DNA from: Nymphaea colorata
Taxonomy: Eukaryota; Streptophyta; Magnoliopsida; Nymphaeales; Nymphaeaceae
Assembly: GCF_008831285.2 (NCBI RefSeq)
Contig: NC_045149.1
Location: 7,714,417-7,778,416, forward strand
Reading direction: 5' to 3'
DNA length: 64,000 nt
Shown piece after piece: positions 33,852 through 46,079 of this stretch (its first letter is position 1; every line of letters begins with the position of its first letter). The notes below the pieces were generated by a model that saw only the letters and a list, made by a program, of their open reading frames with translations, did no database searches and was not told the DNA's origin. The position numbers were made by a program, and so were the translations under genes.

Positions 33852-33914
<63 letters not shown>
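33850..33914. repeat. Compound microsatellite (AT)n(AG)n
   Basis: About 20 AT units then about 13 AG units. It directly precedes the GC-rich arm of the next element. Confidence 0.95.
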
Positions 33915-34017
33915 CTGAGTCGGACCCCTAACACCTGACTCGGACCAACCCAGTCCGGCAAACTTTTTTAATCGGGCCGGCCCGAGTGCCACGGGCTGGT
34001 ACCTGTTGCCCACCCTT
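33915..34017. mobile_element. GC-armed element fragment (TGGGCAtcggGCC family, copy 3)
   Basis: Words GAGTCGGACC, ATCGGGCCGGCCCGAG and the right end GTTGCCCACCCTTG match the family. The AT-rich core is almost entirely missing. Confidence 0.55.
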
Positions 34018-34029
34018 GTGTACCAGGCA

Positions 34030-35340
34030 CTCAGGGGAATGGAACTAAGGACACACTGTCAATGCACCACCAGCCCCATCAGGTAGGCTACGTCCCTTGA
34101 CCCCAGATACGAGGGTGGAACCCTTTGCAATTTGGGAAGGCACAGGAGATAACGACAATTCTATTTGCCTTTGAGCATGGATAGCCGTCGTTTATGTTCA
34201 ACGCCATGAGCACTTCTCAGACGCTACTGGTTTTGCAGTGGAAGTTAGCATACAACACCTTCAGTGCCTCTGTCATGTCCAGCCTTCAAAGCCTTGCGCC
34301 CAGTAAGCAGTGGAGAACATCCGTGCCTTAAAAAAAATACACCAAACTATTCAGGATCACTAAAATGAGAACTGTAGCCTACACATTCATCCAGCAGAAA
34401 GCATTGTAGAATGGTTTTACTTAAAGGTTGCTAAGTATTTCCCTCGCACACACAATCCCCACGTTCAAAGAAAAAGAAAAGCATCAAGCTGCAACGATGA
34501 TACATGGCAATTCAGTTTACTGCAAAACGGGAGGAAAAGAAAAGAGATACTTCAATAGAAAAATCTATGAATATGAAGCCTCTAGTGCAAGAAAAACTTG
34601 GGTTCAACTTCAGTTAGAAAGAACAACATATCTGCGGTAGGTATAAAACCCTTTTTTATCTTTTTCTTGTCCAGTTTTCTAGTGGGGAAATGATCCATCG
34701 TGCTTTGGTTTGCAATTGAACCTGAAGTCTGTCAATGGATTAGAGATAAGAATAGCGTCTGGAATACCTCTTTAGGAAAAATGTACGTTAGAATGGTCCA
34801 TTCTTCAATTTTCATTGGAAAAACTCTGGAACCATGCCATAGACCAAAAGGTAACTTTGGAAAAAGAGCGGCAGAACTGCGTAAGGTTTAGACAATTTGT
34901 ATGGGTGCTTGAAAGTATTTGTGAGATTCCATCTTACCTTCTTCATTAACTTGGCAGGAATGGAAGAAAAGAAAGCCTTCATGCATTTGGAAATGGAAAA
35001 AAAAGAACCAGCCATCCTAAGTTATCTTCAGTAATACTGAAACAGAAACATACTGTACAAAAGTACAATCATGGAATGTACACCAGATATTTCATTACAC
35101 AGTCCTGAATAACACCAACTACAATGTGAATTACGGTCTCATGCACATCCTGGTGGTCTTAGCACTGTTTTCTACCACAGGGTACTTTGAATTGATATCT
35201 GTTGGAGAAAACTATACAAGGCAGGCTTATACAGTGTCACAGACTGGTGAAGTGCAGATCTATTGGCTAGCAAAAGTGAAGCCATACCACCAGAATCAAA
35301 GAAATAGACAAAGGTGGGAAGCATAATTACTTTTCCCCAC
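34030..35340. other. Intergenic DNA and 3' flank of the DUF1005 gene
   Basis: No recognised protein. The part close to 35340 is likely the 3' UTR of the minus-strand gene. I saw no perfect minus-strand AATAAA within about 250 bases, so its polyadenylation signal is probably a variant. Confidence 0.45.
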
Positions 35341-35344
35341 TGAA

Positions 35345-37948
35345 CTAAAATGAATTAGAAGTATGATGCCTCAGCCTCCTCCTAAATGGCCTGCAGGCTT
35401 CTCTGCTTAGGTCAACAGCTGCAGCAAGGGCCATGAAGATTGCTGCGTCTTCCACACACTTGACATGCCTGGTAGCTAGATGCACCAGCGGCTTGCTGCT
35501 CTTGCTTTCCCCTTGTACACGACAATTCATAACGAACCCACAAGACATGTCATGACCAGGATATACAAAGTCCCCACTACTTTGGGGGCTTGGCAAGGGT
35601 GTAGGCACGGGCGTCTGCCTTGTAGTGTCAATAAAAAATTCACCACCTTTCTCAGCATTTATCAAGATCTCTGATACCAAGACTCCACCACCAACTGCAT
35701 CTAAGCTGCAATGACCTTCCTCAATCAGATGAAACCTGCAACCTATGGAGTCCTTTCCATTATGTTCACGCCAAGCCTCTAACCGCCCCCATGGTCTCCA
35801 TGCTTCAATACCTCCTGGGTCAGGGTGCAAGATCAGCCATGCACCAGGGTTTGAGCGTGCAACCCTATCACAACCAGTTGATGGCACAAAGGGTGTCACC
35901 ATGGAAGCTGCCGCTACAGCAGAGCCAGAAAGGTCATGAATCATCACCCTCCAACCTTTTCTTTCTCTCCTCTCACTTTCCTGCTGTGAACTACTTGAAG
36001 TCAGCCAGTAACTGTTTACCGGATCAGACTGTGTTGCTCTGCATAGTGGAATGAATTACAAAAGATGTAGCTTACTGGTTAGTGATGATGTATACCATCA
36101 AGATGACTATTGATATGGTTCTACAAGTGCAAAGAGAGGGAGTATTTCAAGCAATCTAGTACACGAGCACAGACCTTCTATGCATTTTAAACAAATACAT
36201 TTATCTCCAGTTTTTAACACTACAAAGCTGACTAAGTTGTAGAGTAGCCTTTGCACAATTCAACCGAGTTTCTTCTGCAAGAATCCAGTATGTCTACTTT
36301 ATTTATGCAAGAATCGACAAAACAATAGGGTTTAAGTTTCAGCCAGTCCTGATCAGCAAATAAGGAAATGGTTACTCACAGGGTAACCACTAAGTAGATG
36401 TCATCCGTACCAGGCTATCTTTACAGGAAATTAGGACTTATCCTTGAAATCAACAAAAATGCAGACCTCCATGACCAATTTTTGCAAAGTTCCTCACACA
36501 GAAAACAAGTGCAACATTTACATGGGCATTTCAGAGGGTCGATGCACCATGCATATGATGTTGCATAGCATACTACAGAAATATTTGCAGCACACAATAC
36601 ATATTACCCTGTTCTTTCATGTCATTTTAGACCTCATTCCTTGCGTTACCTTTAGCATATCAGCAACTGACCATCACAGATATAGAGGAAAATTGGATTC
36701 TATCTTCTCACATTCCTGCCAACTACTTGATTGGTGGTAGTCAGGATCTAGTGTCCTTATCTATATAAATATATATAGTAACTAGATCCTCACAACTAAT
36801 TTTCAGACAACTCAAACAACTCTCTGCCTTTCTCATTAAATGCTCATAGTAAGAATTCTATGAGAAAGATATATTTAGTTCTCTGAGACAATAGTTGTCG
36901 TGATCTAATTTCCTTAATAATCTAACACACATATTGATAATTATGCTTCTCTGTTGTGGGGATGTGCACATGCACATGGACACATCTCCAATCGTAAGTA
37001 AACAACATTTTTCCAAGATTCGAGCAGAAACCAAAATTACCTGGTATCAACAATTATAATGCCCTATCATCTTTCCAGATAAAGATGGACAAAGTCATAC
37101 AAAAAGTAGAGAAATTGGAAAATAGAACTGCAAAATATGGAAGGTAATTGGAGAAGAAACGAAATTTCATGAAGCACCAAAATAACACTTTCAATGGAGC
37201 CATTGCTCGATATAAAATTATGCACAAACACTTCCTGAATTACAAAAATATCAAACTTGTATGAAAATCAAGGATCGTTCTATTGACAAACAATTGTGGG
37301 CAAAATAAAAGTCCAAAAATTATTTTAGTGGGCATAAGTAGAAAATGTTTACCTTCTCTCTCGAAGGAACTTGCAACTGAATATTGGCTGCTTAGACGTG
37401 CCCTGGAGATGAACTATTTGAGGGCTTGAGGTAGTTTCATCTTCAAACTGAAACACGTAACGTGGATCAGGATCAAGCCTCACTCTCACATGAAGCTCTG
37501 CACCCGAATCATGTTTATTCTTGCCAATAACAATCCAGCCATTGTGAAGTAAAACCGATTTTCCTTCACCCCATTCTGAACCAACCTGCAACTTGAATGT
37601 ACCAATCTGTTGTTTTCGGCCACTGATGCCACAATGACCCCCTTCTCTCCCGGAGAAGACAACAATCTCAAGATACGCATTAGCAGCTTGGAAACAGCCA
37701 TGGGAGAGTAATGCACGAACATTGGATTGTTCCAAGTAGAAGCTCGCCGCAAAGCTATGAGGGTCAGGACTCTCTTCAGGAGAATTAATTAGGGGAACTG
37801 GTGCCACCTGCACAGGAAATCCACGAAGACGGATCTCGCACATGCAGGGAGAAGACAAAGCATCCGATCTAACAGCCTTTGCAGCTGCAACTGGAACCCT
37901 AAGCCCCAGAGATCCAATAGACAGCCTCACAAAAGCCTGGGAATCCAT
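35345..37948 (-). CDS. DUF1005 family protein (two exons)
   Basis: Coding exons are 37353-37948 and 35345-36038, joined across a 1.3-kb intron (donor AGAAG followed by GTAAAC; acceptor ATGCAG followed by AGCAAC). The product is 429 residues, within the family's usual length. The start MDSQAFVRL matches the conserved family N-terminus (MDxxxFVRL), so the in-frame GTG a few codons upstream is not used. Family features visible include SSPCMCEIRL, GRKQQIGTFKL, HNGWIVIGK, DPRYVFQFE near the end of exon 1, and WRVMIHDLSGSAVA, PWGRLEAWRE and CVEDAAIFMALAAAVDLS in exon 2. The family includes Arabidopsis ASG1, reported as induced by abscisic acid and salt; a molecular function is not known to me. No transmembrane segment is evident. 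The reading frame is intact. Confidence 0.93.
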
Positions 37949-37998
37949 TCTAGTCACAACTCTATCCCCATATCAATAAACTACGATCCACCAACAAA

Positions 37999-38572
37999 GG
38001 TCCTGTTACACAGATAAAGTGAATTAGCTCGACGATGCAACAAATGGCACCATGAAATCAAGGTTAAGAAGACATACTTGCAGATTTACAGCATTGATAA
38101 CAAGAAAAACCAGTTGTCCAGCTCGACGAAAAACATCAAACAATATATGGGGTCATGAGCTCGATCAACAAACCCATGATTAGACTATGGTTGTAACCTT
38201 GCAACCATCAACACTAAAAAAAAATGGATACCATGATTAGATTATGGTTGTAACTTGTAAACTTGCAACCATCAGCACTAGACAAGATGGTTACACATGA
38301 TAACCAACATGAATAAATAAATTGCAGAAGTTCATAAGAACAAGCTATTATGTGTTTGATCATCACTAAGTTGACAAACATATCAGCATCCAGTAGCCTC
38401 AGGAATGAAATTGCTGCCACCATGTTTATAATTTTCAGAGCAAGTTTGAACGGCCTCAAAGCTGAGTTTCAAGGCTGATCGCAAAGCCGTGATTTGCATG
38501 ACTTATTGTCTAAGCAAGCAGTAGATTTTGGCACCATGGATTTTAAATCCACGTTAAGTAGGAAAAAACCTA
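37999..38572 (-). other. Possible 5' UTR intron of the DUF1005 gene
   Basis: On the minus strand an acceptor-like GTGTAACAG precedes GACCTTTG near 38000. A donor-like GCCGAG followed by GTAGGT lies at about 38572. This would place a non-coding first exon in the GC-richer stretch 38573-38700. Inference only. Confidence 0.35.
38172..38281. repeat. Imperfect direct duplication of about 50 bp
   Basis: CATGATTAGACTATGGTTGT...GCAACCATCAACACTA recurs as CATGATTAGATTATGGTTGT...GCAACCATCAGCACTA about 57 bases later. The second copy has a small insertion. It lies upstream of the DUF1005 start codon. Confidence 0.88.
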
Positions 38573-39555
38573 CCTCGGCCGTGAGATCACAATGCGCCGT
38601 CAGACCAAAATGCCAACCTTTTTCCGGCTACCAAGTCGTAACACAAAGCCCATGTTCGATTTACGATTAATCTGCAAGAAAAATTTTACCCATTTTCATG
38701 GAGCTGAGGTCTGCGGTGATCTGTAACAAGCAGCACGGACCTATCCACTGTTTGTTTAATAAGCGGATTTCAATTAATGTGATTTCAAATCTGAGGGGAA
38801 ACAAATGTGGCTGAAGACTATTCTTCTCCGCTTCATGTGTCACCACACATTTATGGTCATTCAATAGAGAACAAACGCGTGATAAGAAACGAAGCCTCCC
38901 ATATATGCCATTCATTTGCAATTAAAATGATCGATAGACCAAGTCAAGGAACCAAGCTACCCACCACACATGGCATCAGTGTTTGGGCAGTTCATAAACA
39001 TCATTCTTCTTTCATGTCATTTTAGACCTCATTCCTTGCGTTACAAAAACATGTTTTTGTAGTCATATTTTCAATTTTTTTTTATTTTTGTTTTTGAATG
39101 AAAAATACTTTTTTAATTAATTATATTAAAGCAAGAAATTTTGTAAACTAGCACATATAACCAACTTTGTCATGCCCCCCCACCTTATAAGGACAGCACA
39201 TTGCAAAGGCGATCGTATTAAAATCACAAAATACGAACCAAACACCAACATTTCGTCTTCATTTGATTCCTTTTATGGCCATTTAATAGTATTAAATGTT
39301 TGGGGGACGAATCGTCTCTAGTTGTGGGGAGGAAAGAATTTCTCCTCTTTATAAATATCTTTCAGCGTGCCTCTTGCCCATAATTTTACAAACGAGTACA
39401 TTTTTGTGATTTTTTTTATAAAGGCCACATTTGTTGTGGATAATATCAATTAACGACATGAAGTGTTAGTTTGAGAAGAGCAAAAATGTTAGCTAAAACA
39501 ATAAGCATAATCTAATGATAAAAGATAACATGGTTTACAAAAGTAAGGGTGTTGG

Positions 39556-39796
39556 TAAGCTTGGGCATCAGGTCGGCCTGACCAGGCTCAGTCCGAAAAG
39601 AAGTCGAGCTCAGGTTGGCTCGACACCCAAAACTCAGCTCCCGGCTCAGCCCGACCATTAAAACCCGAACACGAGCTCGACCCGAACTTATTGTGCCCAA
39701 CCGGGCCGATCCACTGCTCCTTTTTTTCTAGGCTTGGACTCGAGTCGGGCTGAGTACCGGGTACCTGTCAACGACCCGGCTCGGTGCCCAGCCTTA
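39556..39796. mobile_element. GC-armed element (TGGGCAtcggGCC family, copy 4) with decayed 8-bp flanks
   Basis: Left terminus TAAGCTTGGGCA and right terminus TGCCCAGCCTTA are inverse with one mismatch. The flanks GGTGTTGG and AGTGTCAG differ only by three transitions, consistent with an old 8-base target duplication. The interior holds GTCGAGCTC, CCCGACC and GGGCTGAG words. At 241 bases this copy lacks most of the AT-rich core. Confidence 0.72.
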
Positions 39797-40630
39797 AGTG
39801 TCAGGTAGAAATACCATATAGACTTTGGTGTACCTGACCCAGTCAAGCCAGGCCCAGGCCATAAGAAAAAGCCTCGGCCTGCGACCCTATAATTCTTGAA
39901 AATCAACCAAATCTCATATGGACCCAACTCAATTATATTCAACTAATTTATGTATGTCTATTAATTTGAGATGGCTTGATGAATTACTTTTAAAGCAGTT
40001 TGAAGTTTTAAATTTTTAAATGTTCATCATGATGTAACTGGTCCAACAACTAAATTACAAAAGCATGGTTTGGTAGAATAACCAAAATACACTTAATTTT
40101 TTCTTTTGTTTAGCAGCCTAAATTACATAAGAAACAGAACAAGCAGTTAAATGTAAGAAATCAAAACTTAAGTATGTGTTTCTTATTTCATCAAACTTGA
40201 ACTTCTTTTCCAAAAGTGTCGTAAATTACTACTATGAGCTTAATAAGGAGGGTTTGATGAGAATTTTTTTTTGTACTAAATTGAAACATGGAAAAAATAT
40301 ACAAACTTCAAGATGAAAGAAAAAATCATTTACAAAAAACAATATTTAAGTAGACATAATCTTGCGTCAAAACATAGCTGGTTGGACAAATGAGTGTTTA
40401 GAAGGCACGTTCTGTGGTACTACTCTTTATCGCGACATTCAAGTTAAAGGGTATATCATATCCCACCTAGGTTTCGATGAAGTCAGAACCCCGAAGGTAG
40501 AAGGGAATAAGGGGCTTTTGAGTCTTCTTCAAGCAGGTTGTTAATCTCCTATTCGTTTGAACTAGCATAAACTTTTTTAACTAATGGATGTATAAAAAAT
40601 TTTCATTCATGCTCATCAGACATCCTTGAA
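39797..40630. other. Intergenic DNA, no gene recognised
   Basis: AT-rich. The 60-codon frame at 40362-40544 has no family resemblance. No terminal repeats noticed. Confidence 0.55.
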
Positions 40631-40631
40631 C

Positions 40632-40735
40632 ACAAGAGCGAAGCCAAGGGGTGGCAAGCAGGGGGCATGGGCCCCACTTAGATTTTTAGGAAAAAAAAAA
40701 TTCTGACAAGTAATTTTTCAAAATTTTAATTTAAA
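40632..40735. mobile_element. GGCGGAGCCAG-family 5' fragment (copy 8)
   Basis: GAGCGAAGCCAAGGGGTGGC followed by GGGGGCATGGGCCCCAC and an AT-rich stretch matches the left part of the family. The right end is not found before the microsatellite. Confidence 0.4.
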
Positions 40736-40802
40736 AGTATAAAATTAGTAAAAAATAAAGTTCGGTCTGTAAACGTTTCTATGGATTAAGCACTGAATGA
40801 GA

Positions 40803-40804
<2 letters not shown>

Positions 40805-40878
<74 letters not shown>
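40805..40878. repeat. (TA)n microsatellite, about 74 bp
   Basis: About 37 uninterrupted TA units. It directly abuts the GC-rich arm that follows. Confidence 0.97.
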
Positions 40879-40879
<1 letters not shown>

Positions 40880-40883
<4 letters not shown>

Positions 40884-41178
40884 CGGCCCAACTCGAGCCC
40901 ATGATCGGGCCCCAAAAAATGGTATCGTGCCGGCCCAAGTGGGGCCCGATTAAGCGGGTTCGACTCGATAATTTTTTAAATATCTATTTTATTAATTTTT
41001 ATATATAGTTATAATATTTTATTATAATTAATTATGTTTATGTATGATTTAATATTAAAATATATATTTTTAATTTAATTAGGCCGAGTCGATTTTAAGT
41101 GTCTGGCCAAACTTGGGTTTCAAGTGACAGAGTGGGTCAAGCCCGACTCTTATCTGACCGGATCGATGCCCAAACTTA
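40880..41178. mobile_element. GC-armed, AT-cored element (TGGGCAtcggGCC family, copy 5)
   Basis: Left arm ACTCGGCCCAACTCGAGCC begins directly at the (TA)n tract. The core is AT-rich (40970-41080). The right arm AGGCCGAGTCG... ends with GATGCCCAAACTTA. The left terminus seems to have been replaced or obscured by the microsatellite. Confidence 0.65.
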
Positions 41179-41785
<607 letters not shown>

Positions 41786-41920
41786 GTAAAGAAAGTATGA
41801 ACATTTTAATGTATTTATAATTATACATATTTATAAGGTTAAATTTCAAAAAAATACTTTAATAATTAAGTTCAATAGGTCTGGTTCTTGTATCTTACCC
41901 AATGGTTTGGTTTTTACCAA

Positions 41921-41924
<4 letters not shown>

Positions 41925-41986
<62 letters not shown>
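41925..41986. repeat. (TA)n microsatellite, about 62 bp
   Basis: About 31 TA units, 145 bases after the previous tract. Shorter (AT)n tracts follow at 42322-42340 and 42451-42483. Confidence 0.96.
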
Positions 41987-41990
<4 letters not shown>

Positions 41991-42449
41991 CACCTTGCTA
42001 AAACAAATATAAATCTACGTTGCAAGTGTCACAGGCTGACTCCTTCAGTCCGTGCGGCAAAGAACTGTACAAACTTTAAACACGGGAACCAGCAAGTGCC
42101 CTTTAGAAAAATATAAAGTGTTGGAGTCCAGCGATGTTCCGAATCCGATACTCATCGATACGTATTGGATACCATTTCTGATAATGTCCATCGTCCAACA
42201 AGCGCGTCATTTTTTCCCTTCTTCTATTTCTTTTTTTCCTCCTTCCTCACTTTTCTAATAATATAAAACATATTTACCAATGTAAATAGGTAAATGAATA
42301 CATATACGCACTGTTTTGTAGCATATATATATATATATTTTTTTAAAAAGAGCAAATGATGCACCATGCTTTTGGAATTTCCTAAAGTTAGTTGATTCTC
42401 GGGTTCGTTATGCAGAACAACGTTATTATTATTAGAGAATGACATAAAG

Positions 42450-42488
<39 letters not shown>

Positions 42489-42839
42489 GAGGTTAATTTA
42501 TATATGCAAATATCTGCTTCTATTTTTATGGACATATGCATTCACGTTTACGTCCACTGATATTCTGATCAGCAATATCTAGGAAAGGACAAGCCTTGGT
42601 ATATTTCATACAGTTTTTTTTTTTTTAATTCATTCATCAATTTCTTTTCTTTTTTTTCCTAATGTACTCAGAGCAGAATACGAGTAAAAGGAAAAGACTT
42701 CCGCAATGGAAAAGAGAAACTGGCTTATTAAGAGATTATATATATATGCCATTAAATAAATTACCTGCTATCTAAGACTGCTTTCCCCTGTGACAGGCAG
42801 GGAAGAAGATTATAACACAATTTCTTGATCCCAAAATAG

Positions 42840-43343
42840 CATTAACAGAACCCTGAAAATTTTACAGTAGAAGTACAAATTATAAGGAGATCACCTTCTA
42901 AGAATTCAAGAGAGTTAAACGACAACATATGCCAGAAAACTATGGCGGAATTCAATCGCAAAACTTCAAGAAAACATGCAAAAATAAGCACCATACTTCG
43001 CCACAGAGAAAACAACCCGAAATTTAGAAAGAAAAAAAGTTTAAACGAGCACCAAAAGGATCTCAAACTCATTTAATTGTTACGACCAAACAGCGCCGAT
43101 CGTAATCTGTTACAGCATTAAACGGTAACGTTAAGAGCTCCATTAGCAGGCAGACGAATGTACAGAAGGGTCCTTACAGAAAATCAAACATTAGAAAACC
43201 AATGGAATATGCATATCTTGCCGTCAACGGGAAGAGAAAACGATTCTTGCATGGGCTTTGATCATGGAGTTGCTAAAACGAAAAGACCAAAAAAAAAAAG
43301 AAAAAAACCAAAACCACGCATAGAGGGGCTGCCGTCCTTCGCT

Positions 43344-43390
<47 letters not shown>

Positions 43391-43560
43391 CAGGAAGGGG
43401 GAAGGGACTCGCCTGGAAAGAAAGACAGTACAGTTTCCTTAAAGTCGCCGGTCGCCGTCGGTGAAGATGCAGCAGCGCAGCGTTCCCCACCGGCGGCAAG
43501 GGTTTGGAAGCAATCCACCGTCGGTGCGTAGGAGAGGGGAAGAGAGGGAGGAGGTTATTT
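42840..43560 (-). other. GC/CT-rich island resembling a gene leader, no protein assigned
   Basis: Minus strand: a CG-rich segment (43390-43540) with CCGCCGG, CCGGCGAC words is followed by a (TC)n tract at 43349-43388. It resembles a plant promoter-proximal leader. The minus frames (81-91 codons) run into the TC tract as Leu-Ser repeats and carry no domain. There is no proven transcript; it could equally be spacer derived from an old gene. Confidence 0.28.
43349..43388. repeat. (GA)n microsatellite
   Basis: About 20 GA units. Confidence 0.96.
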
Positions 43561-43696
43561 CAGTCGAATGAAGCATGAGAGGGAAGCAGCTTGCATCTTC
43601 ATTGGTGGTGGGGAAGGGCTGCTCACGTCAATAAAAGGGTATTTTGGTCATTTCGAAATTCACCGTCCTTTTCCCATAACAGATAAGGCCTTGCGA

Positions 43697-43731
<35 letters not shown>

Positions 43732-43733
43732 TA
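43697..43733. repeat. (AT)n microsatellite
   Basis: About 17 AT units with one G interruption near the right end. Confidence 0.93.
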
Positions 43734-43893
43734 TTTATTTATTTTTAAATTAATAGTTTTAAAGAATATATTTTGAAGGATTTGCTCTCTACGACGATGG
43801 GTTCACCTTAATAATAAAAAAAAAGTGACAACGAATAAGGGCAATTTCGTCAGTGTTCAACTCATCCTTTGGCGGGGCTGCTGTGTTCGCAGC

Positions 43894-44206
43894 TAGAGGT
43901 GAACAAGGAGTTTGGAGTTGGACTCGTTAAAACTCAGCTTGTGAACGAGTTTGAGTCAAGTCATTTAAGTCGAGCTCGTTTCATCAGTCATTTAAATAAT
44001 CGAGTTAAATTCAAGCTCAACATGTAACTTTCGAATCGAGTTGAGCTCAACCTCAACACATAACGATGAATATCAAAATTTGTTGAGATTTAATCAAGAC
44101 TTACGAGTTGCTTTAGTGGAGCTATTCTCGAGCTCAAGTCGAAGTCTACTCAAGGTTCCATTAGTCAAGCTGAACTCAAGTCGACTGAACTCGGACTAGA
44201 CTCGGC
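43894..44206. mobile_element. hAT-like element, GAGTCGAGCTC family (fourth copy, right end lost)
   Basis: Starts TAGAGGTGAACA, one change from the TAGGGGTGAACA terminus at 6971. The body consists of GAGCTCAAGTCGA-like words up to about 44206, where GACTCGGCTCGCG meets CG-rich DNA. The matching right terminus is absent, so the element is truncated. Confidence 0.65.
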
Positions 44207-44425
44207 TCGCGTCCGGCGGCCGCTTACAAGGCAGAAGTGAAGACAGCCGGAAAGCGTCACGGCGAGGACGAAGTTTCTTCTTTGCGGCAAAATACAGCTG
44301 GCGCACGGTAGGCGACGACTTTGAAAGGCTCCCAGCTCACAGCTGGACGGCACTGCTGGTGGACGACAACTCTTCAGTCGCCTTAACTTGTGGACTTGCC
44401 TTTCTAATGGGTCCCACATCGATTC
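44207..44425. other. CG-rich island without an assignable gene
   Basis: The minus frame from 44419 (84 codons, MWDPLERQVHK...) is the longest. It has Cys/Arg/Ser-rich composition and no known motif. High CG content contrasts with AT-rich neighbours and is the only hint of former gene content. Confidence 0.25.
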
Positions 44426-45475
44426 TTATTTATTAATTTTATCGTCGAAGTTGAAATAACTTAATATTTAACATTTAAGTTATCATATTTACCTTTCTTT
44501 TTTTTTAAAAAAAAAGGTTATTGTTAGATGATGCTATTGGGTCGGACCATTTAGCAATGATAACAATGTATCATTGTTTTATGAATTTATAATAAAGATT
44601 GTTTTATGTTCATTGTAATATTATGCATTTTTGTGGTCGTCCTATCCATACTTTGTATAAAATAAAATGTGTGACATTTATGTATGAAATTATGTCAGAA
44701 GAACATGGTCGTCTATATGAAAATATTTCTCTTAGAAAAATGCCATTAGTCCTTTACTTTATGATGTGATGGCTGCCAAATAAATTGTCTTACCAGTGAA
44801 TGTTGATGTCAATCATCATACATAAAATGTGCCTTCTAAAACCACGAAGTTTTAAGTTGTTTTAACGTGAATGTGTTCCACATAGTGAGTGTTTTTTTTT
44901 TTTTTTTAATAATGAAAGAACTCCTCAAAATGAAAAATGAGATATTTTGGGCGTTTGACGTTTTAAATCAGTGGGTTTGAAATTCCACATTAGCATAATC
45001 ACAATTGCCATCAATGATGGAAACAAGGTCCTAATCACAATCAGAAAAAAAAAAGTTTTTTTTTTAAAATACGTTAGAAATGCAAAAAATGGGTCAATTG
45101 GAAAAAAGGCAAAAAAACAGTGTTTTCTTGCAAAAATGTTAAAACAAAAAGAAACATAAAAAATTCCCTTTCATTTTAGGCATTTTTCGCCTTGTATTCA
45201 TGTCAAACATAAAGAAATTTTTGAAAGTTATCTTCAACATTGAAAAAATTGGTGATCTAAATAAACTTAAATGCGATTCATACAACTTAAAATTGTAAAT
45301 GTTTTAAATAACTTACACATAATGGCACGAGTTTTTTATAGAATTTCACTTGATCTTGAAACTTGTTGGGAGTAAGAAAACCAAAATACATGTTGATGAT
45401 AGTTTAAAACCATGTTTTCGAGGTAAAAATGGCCGGGATTTGTTCTCAAAATGCGATTTTAAGCGCATTTAAATA
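44426..45475. other. AT-rich intergenic DNA, nothing recognised
   Basis: Homopolymer-rich. No protein-like frame and no terminal repeats seen. Confidence 0.55.
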
Positions 45476-45477
45476 AC

Positions 45478-45740
45478 ATCAAAATCAGGTTTAGCCAAAA
45501 CTTAATTTTTTATAAAAGTTCTCAAAATTTGCCATAGGTAAGATTGATTATTGCCCACTTCCCCAAGTTTTGATCTCGCCATAATAACCAGGTTTTCCAA
45601 AAGCCTAATTTTTTTTATGACAAGATGAAAAACATGTTTTAAAAATTGGGTTTTCAGTAAGGTTTTGCAAAACTTGGTTTTGAAAAAAGAAAAAAGAGCA
45701 ATACAAAGATCTAACAAAGCTATTTGATCTTTCAAAGTAG
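45478..45740. mobile_element. AAACCTGGTTTT-type MITE (third, degraded copy)
   Basis: AAAATCAGGTTTAGCC, ATAACCAGGTTTTCC, AAAAATTGGGTTTTCAG and AAACTTGGTTTTG reproduce the interior words of the 29.5-30.0 kb MITEs. The GTTTGGATGACACC termini are not visible. Confidence 0.5.
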
Positions 45741-46079
45741 ATGTATAGTTCTAAAACTATTGATTTAAAAGGTATAGTTCCTCAAAATAAATTTTCCAAA
45801 AAGGCAAAAAGTAAACACAGCAAAAGTAGACTTTTCTAGTCTCAGCTCTAAAATGATTCATATAAAAAGGTGACATGACTTTACGTAGTTCTTTTTTAGT
45901 GTATATCTACATATACAGTAAGATTCACATATAATTGCTACCAACTACGCAAATATAAACATTGTCATCACGTGAACCTCATCAATGTTCTTCCTTCGAG
46001 CCATTCCTCGCCAAAAACATTTATTATATTCTTTATGATACAATATCCTCCATGGATTTGAAGCCGAATTAAAGAGAGC

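Noticed and set aside
35480-36054. Plus-strand frames of 64-87 codons
   Set aside because: They are antisense to exon 2 of the DUF1005 gene.
37949-37957. Three-codon N-terminal extension of the DUF1005 protein
   Set aside because: It would start at GTG, and the family's conserved N-terminus begins at the ATG at 37948.
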